A stretch of 64,000 nt of DNA from Bradyrhizobiaceae bacterium (GTDB taxonomy: Bacteria > Pseudomonadota > Alphaproteobacteria > Rhizobiales > Xanthobacteraceae), in the NCBI GenBank assembly GCA_020544565.1, contig CP078014.1:3164016-3228015 (forward strand), written 5' to 3'. The position numbers and the translations under genes were made by a program. Of the stretch, positions 55,575 to 64,000 are shown in pieces. Numbering within the stretch: position 1 is the stretch's first letter; each line of letters opens with the position of its first letter. Under the pieces are notes generated by a model, which saw nothing but the letters and a program-made list of their open reading frames with translations, was not told where the DNA came from and ran no database searches.

Positions 55575-56407
55575 CTATTCCGCGGCCTGCCGGGCGCCGC
55601 GCACGCCCTGCGCCAGCGCGCTCGCGAGATCCGCCACCGCGGACACCGTCTTCGCCGTGGCGCGGCCCTCGCCATCGAGGCTCGCGCGCAACGCATCGAC
55701 CAGCGCGGAACCGACCACCGCGCCATTGGCCACCTGCGCGATGGCGCGCGCGGCGTCCGGCGTGCGGATGCCGAAGCCGACGCAGACCGGCAGTTGGGTA
55801 TGGCGCTTGATCCGCGCCACCGCCGCCGATACCTGGGTGCTGTCGGCGCTGGCCGAACCGGTGATGCCGGTGATCGACACGTAATAGACGAAGCCCGAGG
55901 TGTTCGCGAGCACGGCGGGAAGCCGCTTGTCGTCGGTGGTGGGTGTGGCGAGGCGGATGAAATTGAGCCCGGCCTGCAGCGCCGGCAGACACAACTCGGT
56001 GTCCTCCTCCGGCGGCAGATCGACGATGATGAGACCATCGACCCCGGCCGCCTTGGCGTCGGCCAGAAACGGATCGACGCCGTAGATATAGATCGGGTTG
56101 TAATAGCCCATCAGCACGATCGGCGTGGTGGCGTCGCCGGCGCGGAAATCGCGCACCAGTTGCAGTGTCTTCCGCAGCGTGGTGCCGGCCTTCAGCGCGC
56201 GCAGGCCTGCCGCCTGAATGGCGGGGCCGTCGGCCATCGGATCGGTGAACGGCATGCCGATCTCGATGATGTCGGCGCCGGCCTGCGGCAGCGCCTTGAT
56301 GATCGCGAGCGAGGTGGCGAGATCGGGATCGCCGGCCATCACGAAGGTGACGAACGCGGCGCGGCCTTCCTTCTTCAACTCGGCGAAACGGGTGTCGATG
56401 CGCGTGG

Positions 56408-56411
<4 letters not shown>
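55575..56411 (-). CDS. trpA: Tryptophan synthase alpha subunit, 278 aa
   Basis: TrpA cleaves indole-3-glycerol phosphate to indole. The catalytic Glu and Asp lie in [19 protein letters not shown] (about residues 47-65). The barrel continues with [31 protein letters not shown] and [10 protein letters not shown]. The start is GTG 56411, overlapping the trpB stop as GTGA, so the two subunits are translated in coupling and form the usual alpha-beta complex. Confidence 0.97.
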
Positions 56412-57625
<1,214 letters not shown>

Positions 57626-57639
57626 GACCGTCCTTCGTC

Positions 57640-57757
57640 ATGGCCGGATTCAGTCCGGCCATCCACGTCTTGTTTGACACTGACAGCAGGCGCGGATGCC
57701 CGGGCATGGGCAAGCGGAAGCGACGCCGTTCCACCAACGGCGATGCCCGGACATGAC
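57640..57757. repeat. Palindromic repeats between trpF and trpB
   Basis: ATGGCCGGA/TCCGGCCAT (57640-57662, 5-nt loop) is followed by an ATGCCCGGGCAT palindrome and GCCGTT/AACGGC (57725-57741). The first resembles a common dispersed element of Bradyrhizobium-type genomes. They lie inside the trp operon and may tune trpB expression. Confidence 0.65.
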
Positions 57758-57781
57758 GACCGGCGTTGAATTGCGATCCCG

Positions 57782-58450
57782 TCACGCATGGGAAACGGCC
57801 TGAACGCTGTGCGCCGCGCGCGCGGTGCGGATGAAGGCGCGGATCAGGTCGGGGTCCTTCACGCCCGGCGCGCTTTCCACCCCGGACGACACATCGACGC
57901 CGCCGGCGCCAGTGACGCGGATCGCCTCGGCGACGTTGCCGGGATTGAGACCGCCGCCCACCATGAACGGGATCGACAGGTTGATGTGCTCAAGCAAACG
58001 CCAGTCGAACGGCACGCCGAGCCCGCCGGGGCGGGTGGCGTCCTTCGGGGCGCGGGCGTCGAACAGGATGCGGTCCGCCACCGCGGCGTAACCGGCGAGA
58101 CCGGCGAGGTCGTCGGCGGTCGCGACCGCAAGCGCCTTCATCACCGGCAGGCCGAAGGTCTGCTTGATGTCGCGCACCCGCGCCACGCTCTCGGAGCCGT
58201 GAAGCTGCAGCAGTTGCGGCTGCACCGCCTCGATGCAGTTCTCCAGCGTGGCGTTGTCGGCATCCACCGTCAGCGCCACCTTGAGCGCGCGGCCCTTGGC
58301 CTGCCGGCCCAGTTCGCGCGCGACGCCGAGACCGACATGGCGCGGCGACGCCGGGAAAAAGACGAAGCCCACCATGTCCGCGCCGGCATCGAGCGCGACC
58401 TCGAGGGTCTCGCGCGTCGACAGGCCGCAGATTTTCACAGCGAGTGGCAT
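57782..58450 (-). CDS. trpF: Phosphoribosylanthranilate isomerase, 222 aa
   Basis: TrpF isomerises phosphoribosylanthranilate in tryptophan synthesis. The family landmarks KICGLSTRETLEVALDAGADMVGFVF (catalytic Cys about residue 8), LQLHGSE, ILFDARAP (the acidic residue), PFMVGGGLNPGNVAEAI and GVDVSSGVE are present. ATG 58450 opens the conserved first strand. It heads the trpF-trpB-trpA-accD-folC order. trpC and trpD are not in this window. Confidence 0.96.
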   Translation of the reverse strand: MPLAVKICGLSTRETLEVALDAGADMVGFVFFPASPRHVGLGVARELGRQAKGRALKVALTVDADNATLENCIEAVQPQLLQLHGSESVARVRDIKQTFGLPVMKALAVATADDLAGLAGYAAVADRILFDARAPKDATRPGGLGVPFDWRLLEHINLSIPFMVGGGLNPGNVAEAIRVTGAGGVDVSSGVESAPGVKDPDLIRAFIRTARAAHSVQAVSHA

Positions 58451-58530
58451 GACGTCCGGGTCGGTTGGTTTCAAAGCACGTTCCACCCCGCAGCAAACCG
58501 GGCCGCGGGATCGGGGCGATGGGCCGGGTT

Positions 58531-58926
58531 CTACAACGTCGCGCCGTGCTTGTCTCGCCCGATGGCCGGATAGGGCAGGCCGGGAGCGAGGGCCGGAACC
58601 TGCGTCCCCACCGACGACGGCGCAGCCTGCTGGCCGCGCAATTCGGCCAGTTCGGTGCGGGCCTGCCGCGCCTCGGCCTCGTGCCGGCGCGCCGCCTTGC
58701 GCCATCGGCCCTGACCGAACCAGACCGCCACCCCGCCGGCGAGCACGCCGAACATCGCCACCACGATGATCACCGCGAACAGCGGCAGCTTCACCCCGAG
58801 CGCCGGATCGGCCGAATTGAAAGGATCGAATGACAGGGTCACCACATGGCGGTTGGCCACGGCGAAGGCGACGAACAGGATCGCCAGCGGCAGCACCACC
58901 ACGACATTGACGATCTTGCGCAGCAT
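58531..58926 (-). CDS. LapA-domain (DUF1049) membrane protein, 131 aa
   Basis: Two membrane helices (about residues 8-27 and 47-70) flank the LapA-type VANRHVVTLSFDPF segment. A charged, coiled-coil-like C-terminal tail (WRKAARRHEAEARQARTELAELRG) follows. It is probably inner-membrane with a cytoplasmic tail. GAGG lies 5 nt before ATG 58926. It sits between ihfB and trpF, an arrangement I recall from other Hyphomicrobiales. A shorter paralogue is at 5104. Confidence 0.85.
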   Translation of the reverse strand: MLRKIVNVVVVLPLAILFVAFAVANRHVVTLSFDPFNSADPALGVKLPLFAVIIVVAMFGVLAGGVAVWFGQGRWRKAARRHEAEARQARTELAELRGQQAAPSSVGTQVPALAPGLPYPAIGRDKHGATL

Positions 58927-59031
58927 CATGTCCTCGATGTCCGGCGTGGCAGCATTGCGACGCGAACGGCGCGACGCAAACGAAACGCCTCCCGATCCGT
59001 TCGCCGCCCGGCCTCGGAAAGCCCGGACCGA

Positions 59032-59343
59032 TCAGGTGACCGCGACCGCTTCCTCGGCGACGGCGTCGCGGTTGAGCCGCTCGCGCATTTCCTTGCCGGT
59101 CTTGAAGAACGGCACGCTCTTCTGTTCCACCGGAACGTGCTCGCCGGTGCGCGGATTGCGGCCGGAGCGGGCGGGGCGATGCTTCACCGAGAACGCGCCG
59201 AAACCACGCAGTTCGACGCGATCGCCGCGCGCCAGCGCTGCGACAATCTCATCGAGGATGGCATTCACGATGTTCTCGACATCCCGCTGATAGAGATGCG
59301 GGTTATGCTCGGCGATACGCTGAACGAGTTCGGATTTGATCAT
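59032..59343 (-). CDS. ihfB: Integration host factor subunit beta, 103 aa
   Basis: IhfB is an HU/IHF-family DNA-bending protein. The start [30 protein letters not shown] is IHF-beta-like, with [29 protein letters not shown] forming the beta-ribbon arm (Pro about residue 64). The acidic C-terminal tail ([10 protein letters not shown]) extends past the core. ATG 59343 was chosen because it opens the first helix; an upstream in-frame ATG is 35 codons earlier. It bends DNA at replication origins and promoters as a partner of IHF-alpha. Confidence 0.95.
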   Translation of the reverse strand: MIKSELVQRIAEHNPHLYQRDVENIVNAILDEIVAALARGDRVELRGFGAFSVKHRPARSGRNPRTGEHVPVEQKSVPFFKTGKEMRERLNRDAVAEEAVAVT

Positions 59344-59505
59344 CGAGTGCAGGATCCGTGACGGGCGGACCGCCATTTCCTTGAAAAAGCCTTGAACTGT
59401 CAAGTCGCGAATTGCGCTGGGACCGCTGCTAAATCGCGTGACAAACACAGGAATTCGTTGTTGAGGCCCCCGCCGCGATGCGGCGGAAACACGATTTTGC
59501 CGCCA

Positions 59506-60495
59506 TCACGGCACGGCATTCGCCGCCGACGGTGCCCACAGCACCAGCAATCCGTCGAGCCCGAGGCGATCGACCGCCTGCGCCACGCCGGACTGCTCCA
59601 GCCGCTGGGCGAGCGCGCCAAGCCCGATCGCCTCCAGCGCCACCGCGGCGGTGGCCCGCAGGAAAGTCATGTCACTGAGGCGCGGCGCAAGCCGGAAATC
59701 CCGCACCGGCAGGCCGGCGGGAATGTTCTTCTGGGACTCCAGCCAGGCGACGGCGGTCTTCTCGTCGCCGAGTTGGTCGATCAGCTTGAGCCCCACCGCC
59801 TGACGGCCGGTGAAGACGCGGCCGTCGGCCACGGTCTGCAGCGTCGCGTCGTCCATGTTGCGGCGGGTCTTCACCAGATCGCGGAACCAGGCGTAGGAAT
59901 CCTTCACCAGCGCGTCGAGCGCCGCGCGCGCCTCCGGACTGGTCGGCTCGTAGCCGTTGGGCGCGGCCTTCAGCGGCGAGGACTTCACCTCCTCGATCTT
60001 GACGCCCACGGTCTTGAGCAGTTCCGACACATTGGGAATCTGGAACAGGACGCCGATGGAGCCGACCAGTGAGGTCTGCTGGGCGACGATCTGGTCGGCG
60101 GCCAGCGCCGCGATGTAGCCGCCCGAGGCGGCGAGCCCTTCCACCACCACCACCAGCGGCTTTTTCGCCTTGAGCCGGGTCAGGGCGTCAAACAACTGCT
60201 CGGAGCCCGAGGTGGTGCCGCCCGGCGAATTGATATGAACGATGACGGCGGACGCGGACGAGCGCTCCAGCCGCTCCAGCGCCTCGACGCGCGCCTGATC
60301 GCTGCGGATCAGCCCGTCGATCTTGACGCGGGCGATGGCGCGCGAGCCGGTCAGCGCCTCGCGGCCGGCGGGGGTGACCGCCACCGCCACCGCGAGCACC
60401 GCGGCGATGACGCACAGCGCCGCCACCACCCGCCAGAACGTCAGCTTGCGCCGGATCCGGCGGCGATCGACCATCACGTCGGCGTCGAGCGACAT
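59506..60495 (-). CDS. sppA: Signal peptide peptidase SppA, 329 aa
   Basis: SppA is a membrane-bound serine protease of the short SppA (S49) type. A membrane anchor is at about residues 20-43. The crotonase-like protease core has HINSPGGTTSGSEQL, GLAASGGYIAALAADQI, the catalytic Ser in SLVGSIGVLF (about residue 146) and the Lys in VKSSPLKAAPNGYEP (about residue 174). It degrades leftover signal peptides. ATG 60495 has GGAGAAG upstream. It precedes ihfB on the same strand. Confidence 0.93.
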   Translation of the reverse strand: MSLDADVMVDRRRIRRKLTFWRVVAALCVIAAVLAVAVAVTPAGREALTGSRAIARVKIDGLIRSDQARVEALERLERSSASAVIVHINSPGGTTSGSEQLFDALTRLKAKKPLVVVVEGLAASGGYIAALAADQIVAQQTSLVGSIGVLFQIPNVSELLKTVGVKIEEVKSSPLKAAPNGYEPTSPEARAALDALVKDSYAWFRDLVKTRRNMDDATLQTVADGRVFTGRQAVGLKLIDQLGDEKTAVAWLESQKNIPAGLPVRDFRLAPRLSDMTFLRATAAVALEAIGLGALAQRLEQSGVAQAVDRLGLDGLLVLWAPSAANAVP

Positions 60496-60645
60496 GGAAC
60501 TTCTCCCGGCCTCATATGGCCTGTGCCCGCGGAGAATCGATCTCCCCGCATCGTCATCGGCGCGCCGCCGATCCGTGACAACGTCCCTACACCAATTGCG
60601 GCGCAATTTGAAGAAAACAAGGCTGCGCGACGGGCCTCGCGCCGC

Positions 60646-61899
60646 TCACACATGCAGGCGCGCGCCGTCATGGCCGGCGATGGTCATTCTGCGCACCGCG
60701 CCCTGCGTCTGATCCACGAGTGCGACGGGAATGAAGTGCTCGGTGCGGCCCTGCGTCGCGCTTTCCACCAGCACGTCGCGCGCCGCGCCGATTTCCGCCA
60801 CGAGCCTGCGGCGCAATGCCGCCTCACCCTGCGCACGCAGCCGCCGCGCGCGCTCGCGGATGACGCGGCCATCGACCTGCGGCATCCGCGCCGCCGGCGT
60901 GCCGGGACGCGGCGAATACGGAAACACATGCAGGAAGGTGAGGCCGCAGTCCCCGACGAGATCGAGCGAGCGCGCGAACATCGCCTCGGTCTCGGTGGGA
61001 AAGCCCGCGATGATGTCGGCCCCGAGCGCGATGTCCGGCCGCAGCCGCCGCACCTGTTCACAGAAGCCGATGGCGTCGGCGCGGCTGTGCCGCCGCTTCA
61101 TCCGCTTGAGGACGAGATCGTCGCCGGCCTGCAACGACAGATGCAGATGCGGCATCAGCCGCTCGCTGGTGGCGATGGCGTCGAGCAGGTCGCGGTCCGC
61201 CTCGATGGAATCGATCGAGGAGATGCGCAACCGCTTCAAGTCCGGCACGTGCTTGAGGATCTGCTTGACCAGCATGCCGAGCTTCGGCGCGCCAGGCAGG
61301 TCCGCGCCATAGCTCGTGAGATCGACGCCGGTGAGCACGATCTCGGCATGGCCGGCCTCGGTCAGCGCGCGCACCTGATCGACCACCGCGCCCATCGCCA
61401 CCGAGCGCGAATGGCCGCGCCCGAACGGAATGATGCAGAAGGTGCAACGATGATCGCAGCCGTTCTGCACCTGCACGAACACGCGCGGCAGGCCACTTTG
61501 AAATCCCGCGACAAGATGCGGCGCCATCTCCCGCACCGCCATGATGTCGGAGACGGCGAGCTTTTCGCCATCGTCGCCATCGAACGCACGGTGCGTCGCG
61601 CGCCAGGCGTCAGCGTGCATCTTGTCATCGTTGCCGAGCACGCGATCAACTTCCGGCATCGCCGCAAACATGTCCGGATCGGTCTGCGCCGCGCAGCCGG
61701 TGACGATGATCCGGCGTTCCGGCTGCTCGCGCCGCAAGCGGCGGATGGTCTGGCGCGCCTGCGCCACCGCCTCGCTGGTGACCGCGCAGGTGTTGACGAC
61801 GACGGTGTCGCGCAGGCCCGCGCCTTCCGCCTCGGCGTGCATCGTCTCCGATTCAGCCAGATTGAGGCGGCAGCCGAAGGTGACGACCTCGACCGTCAT
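60646..61899 (-). CDS. mtaB: tRNA t6A37 methylthiotransferase MtaB, 417 aa
   Basis: MtaB is a radical-SAM methylthiotransferase that turns t6A into ms2t6A at position 37 of tRNA. The N-terminal UPF0004 domain carries Cys residues in TFGCRLN, NTCAV and TGCAA for one iron-sulfur cluster. The radical-SAM motif CDHRCTFC is at about residue 149, followed by GVDLTSYG and HLHLSLQAGDD. The C-terminal TRAM-like domain is short. It starts 1 bp after dapF, so the two form an operon. The t6A substrate depends on TsaE, encoded at 43110. Confidence 0.94.
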   Translation of the reverse strand: MTVEVVTFGCRLNLAESETMHAEAEGAGLRDTVVVNTCAVTSEAVAQARQTIRRLRREQPERRIIVTGCAAQTDPDMFAAMPEVDRVLGNDDKMHADAWRATHRAFDGDDGEKLAVSDIMAVREMAPHLVAGFQSGLPRVFVQVQNGCDHRCTFCIIPFGRGHSRSVAMGAVVDQVRALTEAGHAEIVLTGVDLTSYGADLPGAPKLGMLVKQILKHVPDLKRLRISSIDSIEADRDLLDAIATSERLMPHLHLSLQAGDDLVLKRMKRRHSRADAIGFCEQVRRLRPDIALGADIIAGFPTETEAMFARSLDLVGDCGLTFLHVFPYSPRPGTPAARMPQVDGRVIRERARRLRAQGEAALRRRLVAEIGAARDVLVESATQGRTEHFIPVALVDQTQGAVRRMTIAGHDGARLHV

Positions 61900-61900
61900 G

Positions 61901-62773
61901 TCACGATGCGCGCGCGAACAGCGCCGGATCGAACCGGCCTTCGAACTCGAACGCCGCCGGCCCGGTCATCAGCACGTGATCGTCGCCCTCGCACCAGACG
62001 ATGGTCAGATCGCCGCCGGGCAGCGTCATGCGCACCGTGCGCCCGGTCCGCTTCAACCGCGCGGCGGCGACCGCGGTGGCGCAGGCGGCCGAGCCGCAGG
62101 CCCGGGTCAGGCCCGCGCCGCGCTCCCAGGTGCGCATCACGATATGTTCGCGATCGACCACGTGGGCCAGCGTGATGTTGGCGCGCTCGGGAAAGATCGG
62201 GTGGTTTTCCAGGAGCGGCCCGAAGCGCGCGAGATCGTAGGCGTCGATATCGTCCACCCAGAAGATCGCGTGCGGATTGCCCATGCTGACCACGGACGGC
62301 GAATGCAGCACCGGCGCGTCGATCGGCCCGACCTGCAATTCGATGTAGCGGGTGTCGCGGAATTCCTCCGCCAGCGGAATGTCCCGCCAGCCGAACTTCG
62401 GCGCACCCATGTCCACGGTGAACAGATCGGGTGTCGGGCCCCGCCAGCAGTTGAGGAGACCCGCCGCCGTCTCGAACGTCAGCGCGTCGCCACCGCTGTC
62501 CTGAAATACCTGGCGGGCGACACAGCGCATGCCGTTGCCGCAAGCGCCCGCCTCCGAGCCGTCGCTGTTGTAGATCCGCACGAAGGCGCTGGTGCCCGGG
62601 GTGCGCGGCGGCAGCAGCACCATCAACTGGTCGAAGGGCACCCCCTGGGGCGAGGCGATGGCGCGGGCGTCATCGGGGGTGACGGTGGCCGCCGAATCAC
62701 GCAGATCGACAACGACGATCTCGTTGCCGATGCCGTTCATCTTGGCGAAGGAATGGTTGGCGAGCGCGCTCAT
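61901..62773 (-). CDS. dapF: Diaminopimelate epimerase, 290 aa
   Basis: DapF converts LL-diaminopimelate to the meso form used for lysine and peptidoglycan. Both catalytic Cys are present: GACGNGMRC (about residue 75) and [12 protein letters not shown] (about residue 225). [16 protein letters not shown] forms the first strand. AGGACATCCCC precedes ATG 62773. It is upstream of mtaB in the same operon, a frequent pairing in alphaproteobacteria. Confidence 0.96.
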   Translation of the reverse strand: MSALANHSFAKMNGIGNEIVVVDLRDSAATVTPDDARAIASPQGVPFDQLMVLLPPRTPGTSAFVRIYNSDGSEAGACGNGMRCVARQVFQDSGGDALTFETAAGLLNCWRGPTPDLFTVDMGAPKFGWRDIPLAEEFRDTRYIELQVGPIDAPVLHSPSVVSMGNPHAIFWVDDIDAYDLARFGPLLENHPIFPERANITLAHVVDREHIVMRTWERGAGLTRACGSAACATAVAAARLKRTGRTVRMTLPGGDLTIVWCEGDDHVLMTGPAAFEFEGRFDPALFARAS

Positions 62774-62987
62774 GGGGATGTCCTGTCCTGCGCCTATATG
62801 GCGAAGGCCGGCGGACTTGGCCAGAGCCGCCGTGCAATCCTGCATGCCGGATCCTGCGCCACGGCCAGAGATTGGCCGCACTTTGTCCGCATGGCTCTGC
62901 GGCGGCGGGGCGCCGGCAGATTCGTGTTACCCTGCCGCTTCGCCCGGGAGCGGCAAAACGGCCTTTGGCGCCGATGGAGACCACTGG

Positions 62988-63713
62988 ATGACCAACACCC
63001 GCATCGTCGTTCTCGCCGTGATGGCGCTGGTGGTGGCGGCGGCCGTCTGGACCACCTCGCAGACACCCCAGGCCCCGGTGGCACCGGCCCCGACGACAGC
63101 GCCCGCAGCCACCCCCGAGCCTTCCGCCGCCGCCCCAATCGTCCCGGCGAACCCGCCGGCCGTGGAAGGGACCGCTCCCGCCGCCCCGCCGACCAGCGCC
63201 GACACCCCGGCGACGCCACCCTCACCTCCGGCCGCGGCCGGCGTGCGCAGCGGCGATCCGTTCGGCGAGGAACAGGCGCTCACCGCCCGCAAGGTCGTCA
63301 CCCTCAAGGGATCGGGAACCTGGGATTCGGCGTTCGAGACGGTCGTCGGATCGCTGAAAACCCTGTCGTCCACGCTCGACAGCCAGGGCATCAAGCCAGC
63401 CGGCTCATCCCTGATCGTCTACACCACCACCGACGACAGCGGCTTTACCTTTCTGGCCGAAATCCCGGTCGATCAGGAGCCGAAAAACCTGCCCAAGGGC
63501 ATGGCCATGGGCAACTCCCCGGACGGGCGGACGTTGAAATTCGTCCATCGGGGATCCTACGACAACATGGACAACACCTATGAGGCGATCACCAACCACC
63601 TCGACGAGAAGAAGCTCGAAGCGCGGGACACCTTCATCGAGGAATACGTCACCGATCCGCTGACCACGGCGGAAGACAAGCTCGTCATCAACGTTTTCGT
63701 CCCGCTCAAGTAG
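62988..63713 (+). CDS. Membrane-anchored GyrI-like (effector-binding) domain protein, 241 aa
   Basis: An N-terminal hydrophobic segment (about residues 4-22) is followed by a Pro/Ala/Thr-rich linker (about 25-90). A GyrI-like/AraC effector-binding domain follows (from about 98; IPVDQEPKNLPKGMAMG, FVHRGSYDNMDNTYEAITNHL). The signal segment may be cleaved or act as an anchor. The fold binds small ligands in other proteins; the ligand here is unknown. GGAGAC precedes ATG 62988. It is divergent from dapF and 17 bp before the SIMPL gene, so those two are probably co-transcribed. Confidence 0.82.
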   Translation: MTNTRIVVLAVMALVVAAAVWTTSQTPQAPVAPAPTTAPAATPEPSAAAPIVPANPPAVEGTAPAAPPTSADTPATPPSPPAAAGVRSGDPFGEEQALTARKVVTLKGSGTWDSAFETVVGSLKTLSSTLDSQGIKPAGSSLIVYTTTDDSGFTFLAEIPVDQEPKNLPKGMAMGNSPDGRTLKFVHRGSYDNMDNTYEAITNHLDEKKLEARDTFIEEYVTDPLTTAEDKLVINVFVPLK

Positions 63714-63730
63714 CACCGGAGTTCCAGACC

Positions 63731-64000
63731 ATGCGCGCCCCTGCCCTCATCGCCGCGATCGCCCTTGCCGCCTCCGCATCGGCCGCGCTCGCACAGGTCC
63801 CGCCGCCCGCCATCTCGGTGATCGGCGAGGCCACCATTTCGGTGCCGCCGGACCTGGCGCAGATCGACAGCGGCGTCACCACCGAGGCGAAGACCGCGCG
63901 CGAGGCCAGCGACGCCAACAACAAGGCGATGAACGGCGTGCTGCAGGCGCTGAAGAACGCCGGCATCGCCGAGCGCGACATCCAGACCTCGCGGCTGTCG
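63731..64000 (+). CDS. SIMPL (DUF541) domain exported protein, N-terminal part
   Basis: This gene runs off the window after 90 codons. A signal peptide (APALIAAIALAASASAALA) is followed by the characteristic SIMPL start ISVIGEATISVPPDLAQI and the SDANNKAMNGVLQALKNAGI helix, ending at TSRLS. Most such proteins are periplasmic or outer-membrane associated. Some have been tied to oxidative stress tolerance, but their role is generally unclear. The gene follows the GyrI-like gene by 17 bp. Confidence 0.88.
   Translation, partial: MRAPALIAAIALAASASAALAQVPPPAISVIGEATISVPPDLAQIDSGVTTEAKTAREASDANNKAMNGVLQALKNAGIAERDIQTSRLS

Overview
This is a GC-rich chromosomal window from an alphaproteobacterium of the order Hyphomicrobiales (Rhizobiales). 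The best fit is the Bradyrhizobiaceae/Nitrobacteraceae group (Bradyrhizobium, Rhodopseudomonas, Nitrobacter, Afipia). This placement is inferred from an Irr regulator with a heme regulatory motif, a Tyr-type DivL, a TsaE-AmgK fusion, an AccD without its zinc finger, the dnaA-dnaN-recF-gyrB block, and several intergenic palindromic repeat types familiar from this group. The window is mostly core chromosome. I found no insertion sequence, phage, CRISPR array, rRNA or tRNA.

Layout. 1-12.8 kb: a variable region with the end of a thiolase-like gene, a MaoC hydratase, two AI-2E-family permeases, a membrane-anchored metallophosphoesterase, HdeD and LapA-type membrane proteins, a patatin-GntP permease pair, a short-chain dehydrogenase, a dienelactone hydrolase, a stand-alone polysaccharide export lipoprotein and MsrA. 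13.2-22.4 kb: rpsT with a strong promoter and a long leader, about 1.5 kb with no convincing gene, then dnaA, dnaN, a VOC-fold gene wedged before recF, recF and gyrB. 22.7-28.6 kb: a small membrane protein, then metabolic genes (MmgE/PrpD, malonyl-CoA decarboxylase, pirin, a dehydrogenase, an enoyl-CoA hydratase). 28.6-32.2 kb: fabA-fabB-fabI on the minus strand, divergent from irr. 32.3-40.3 kb: an SH3 protein, a 2-hydroxyacid dehydrogenase, mutM-moeB, then ubiE-ubiB and coaBC-dut. 40.3-53.2 kb: divL, tsaE-amgK, a PilZ protein, murU, addB-addA and trxA. 53.2-62.8 kb: a long minus-strand block dapF-mtaB / sppA / ihfB / lapA / trpF-trpB-trpA-accD-folC. 62.9 kb to the end: two exported proteins, the last one cut by the window edge.

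How genes connect. dnaA/dnaN/recF/gyrB and addAB cover replication and double-strand break repair. fabA/fabB/fabI, accD and malonyl-CoA decarboxylase all bear on malonyl-CoA and fatty acid synthesis or turnover. AmgK (fused to TsaE) and MurU form the short peptidoglycan-sugar recycling route to UDP-MurNAc. TsaE and MtaB act in succession on t6A37 of tRNA. DivL belongs to the CtrA cell-cycle circuit, and an exact CtrA half-site lies upstream of the export lipoprotein gene.

The most unusual item is coaBC. The CoA biosynthesis enzyme carries an N-terminal FitA-like ribbon-helix-helix domain, and a nested palindrome sits just upstream of the gene, overlapping the ubiB stop codon. This suggests a CoA enzyme that may bind its own promoter. 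The dnaA upstream region, with clustered GANTC sites, consecutive hairpins, a 12-bp tandem repeat and a small ORF with a strong ribosome binding site, is the best non-coding candidate for further work.
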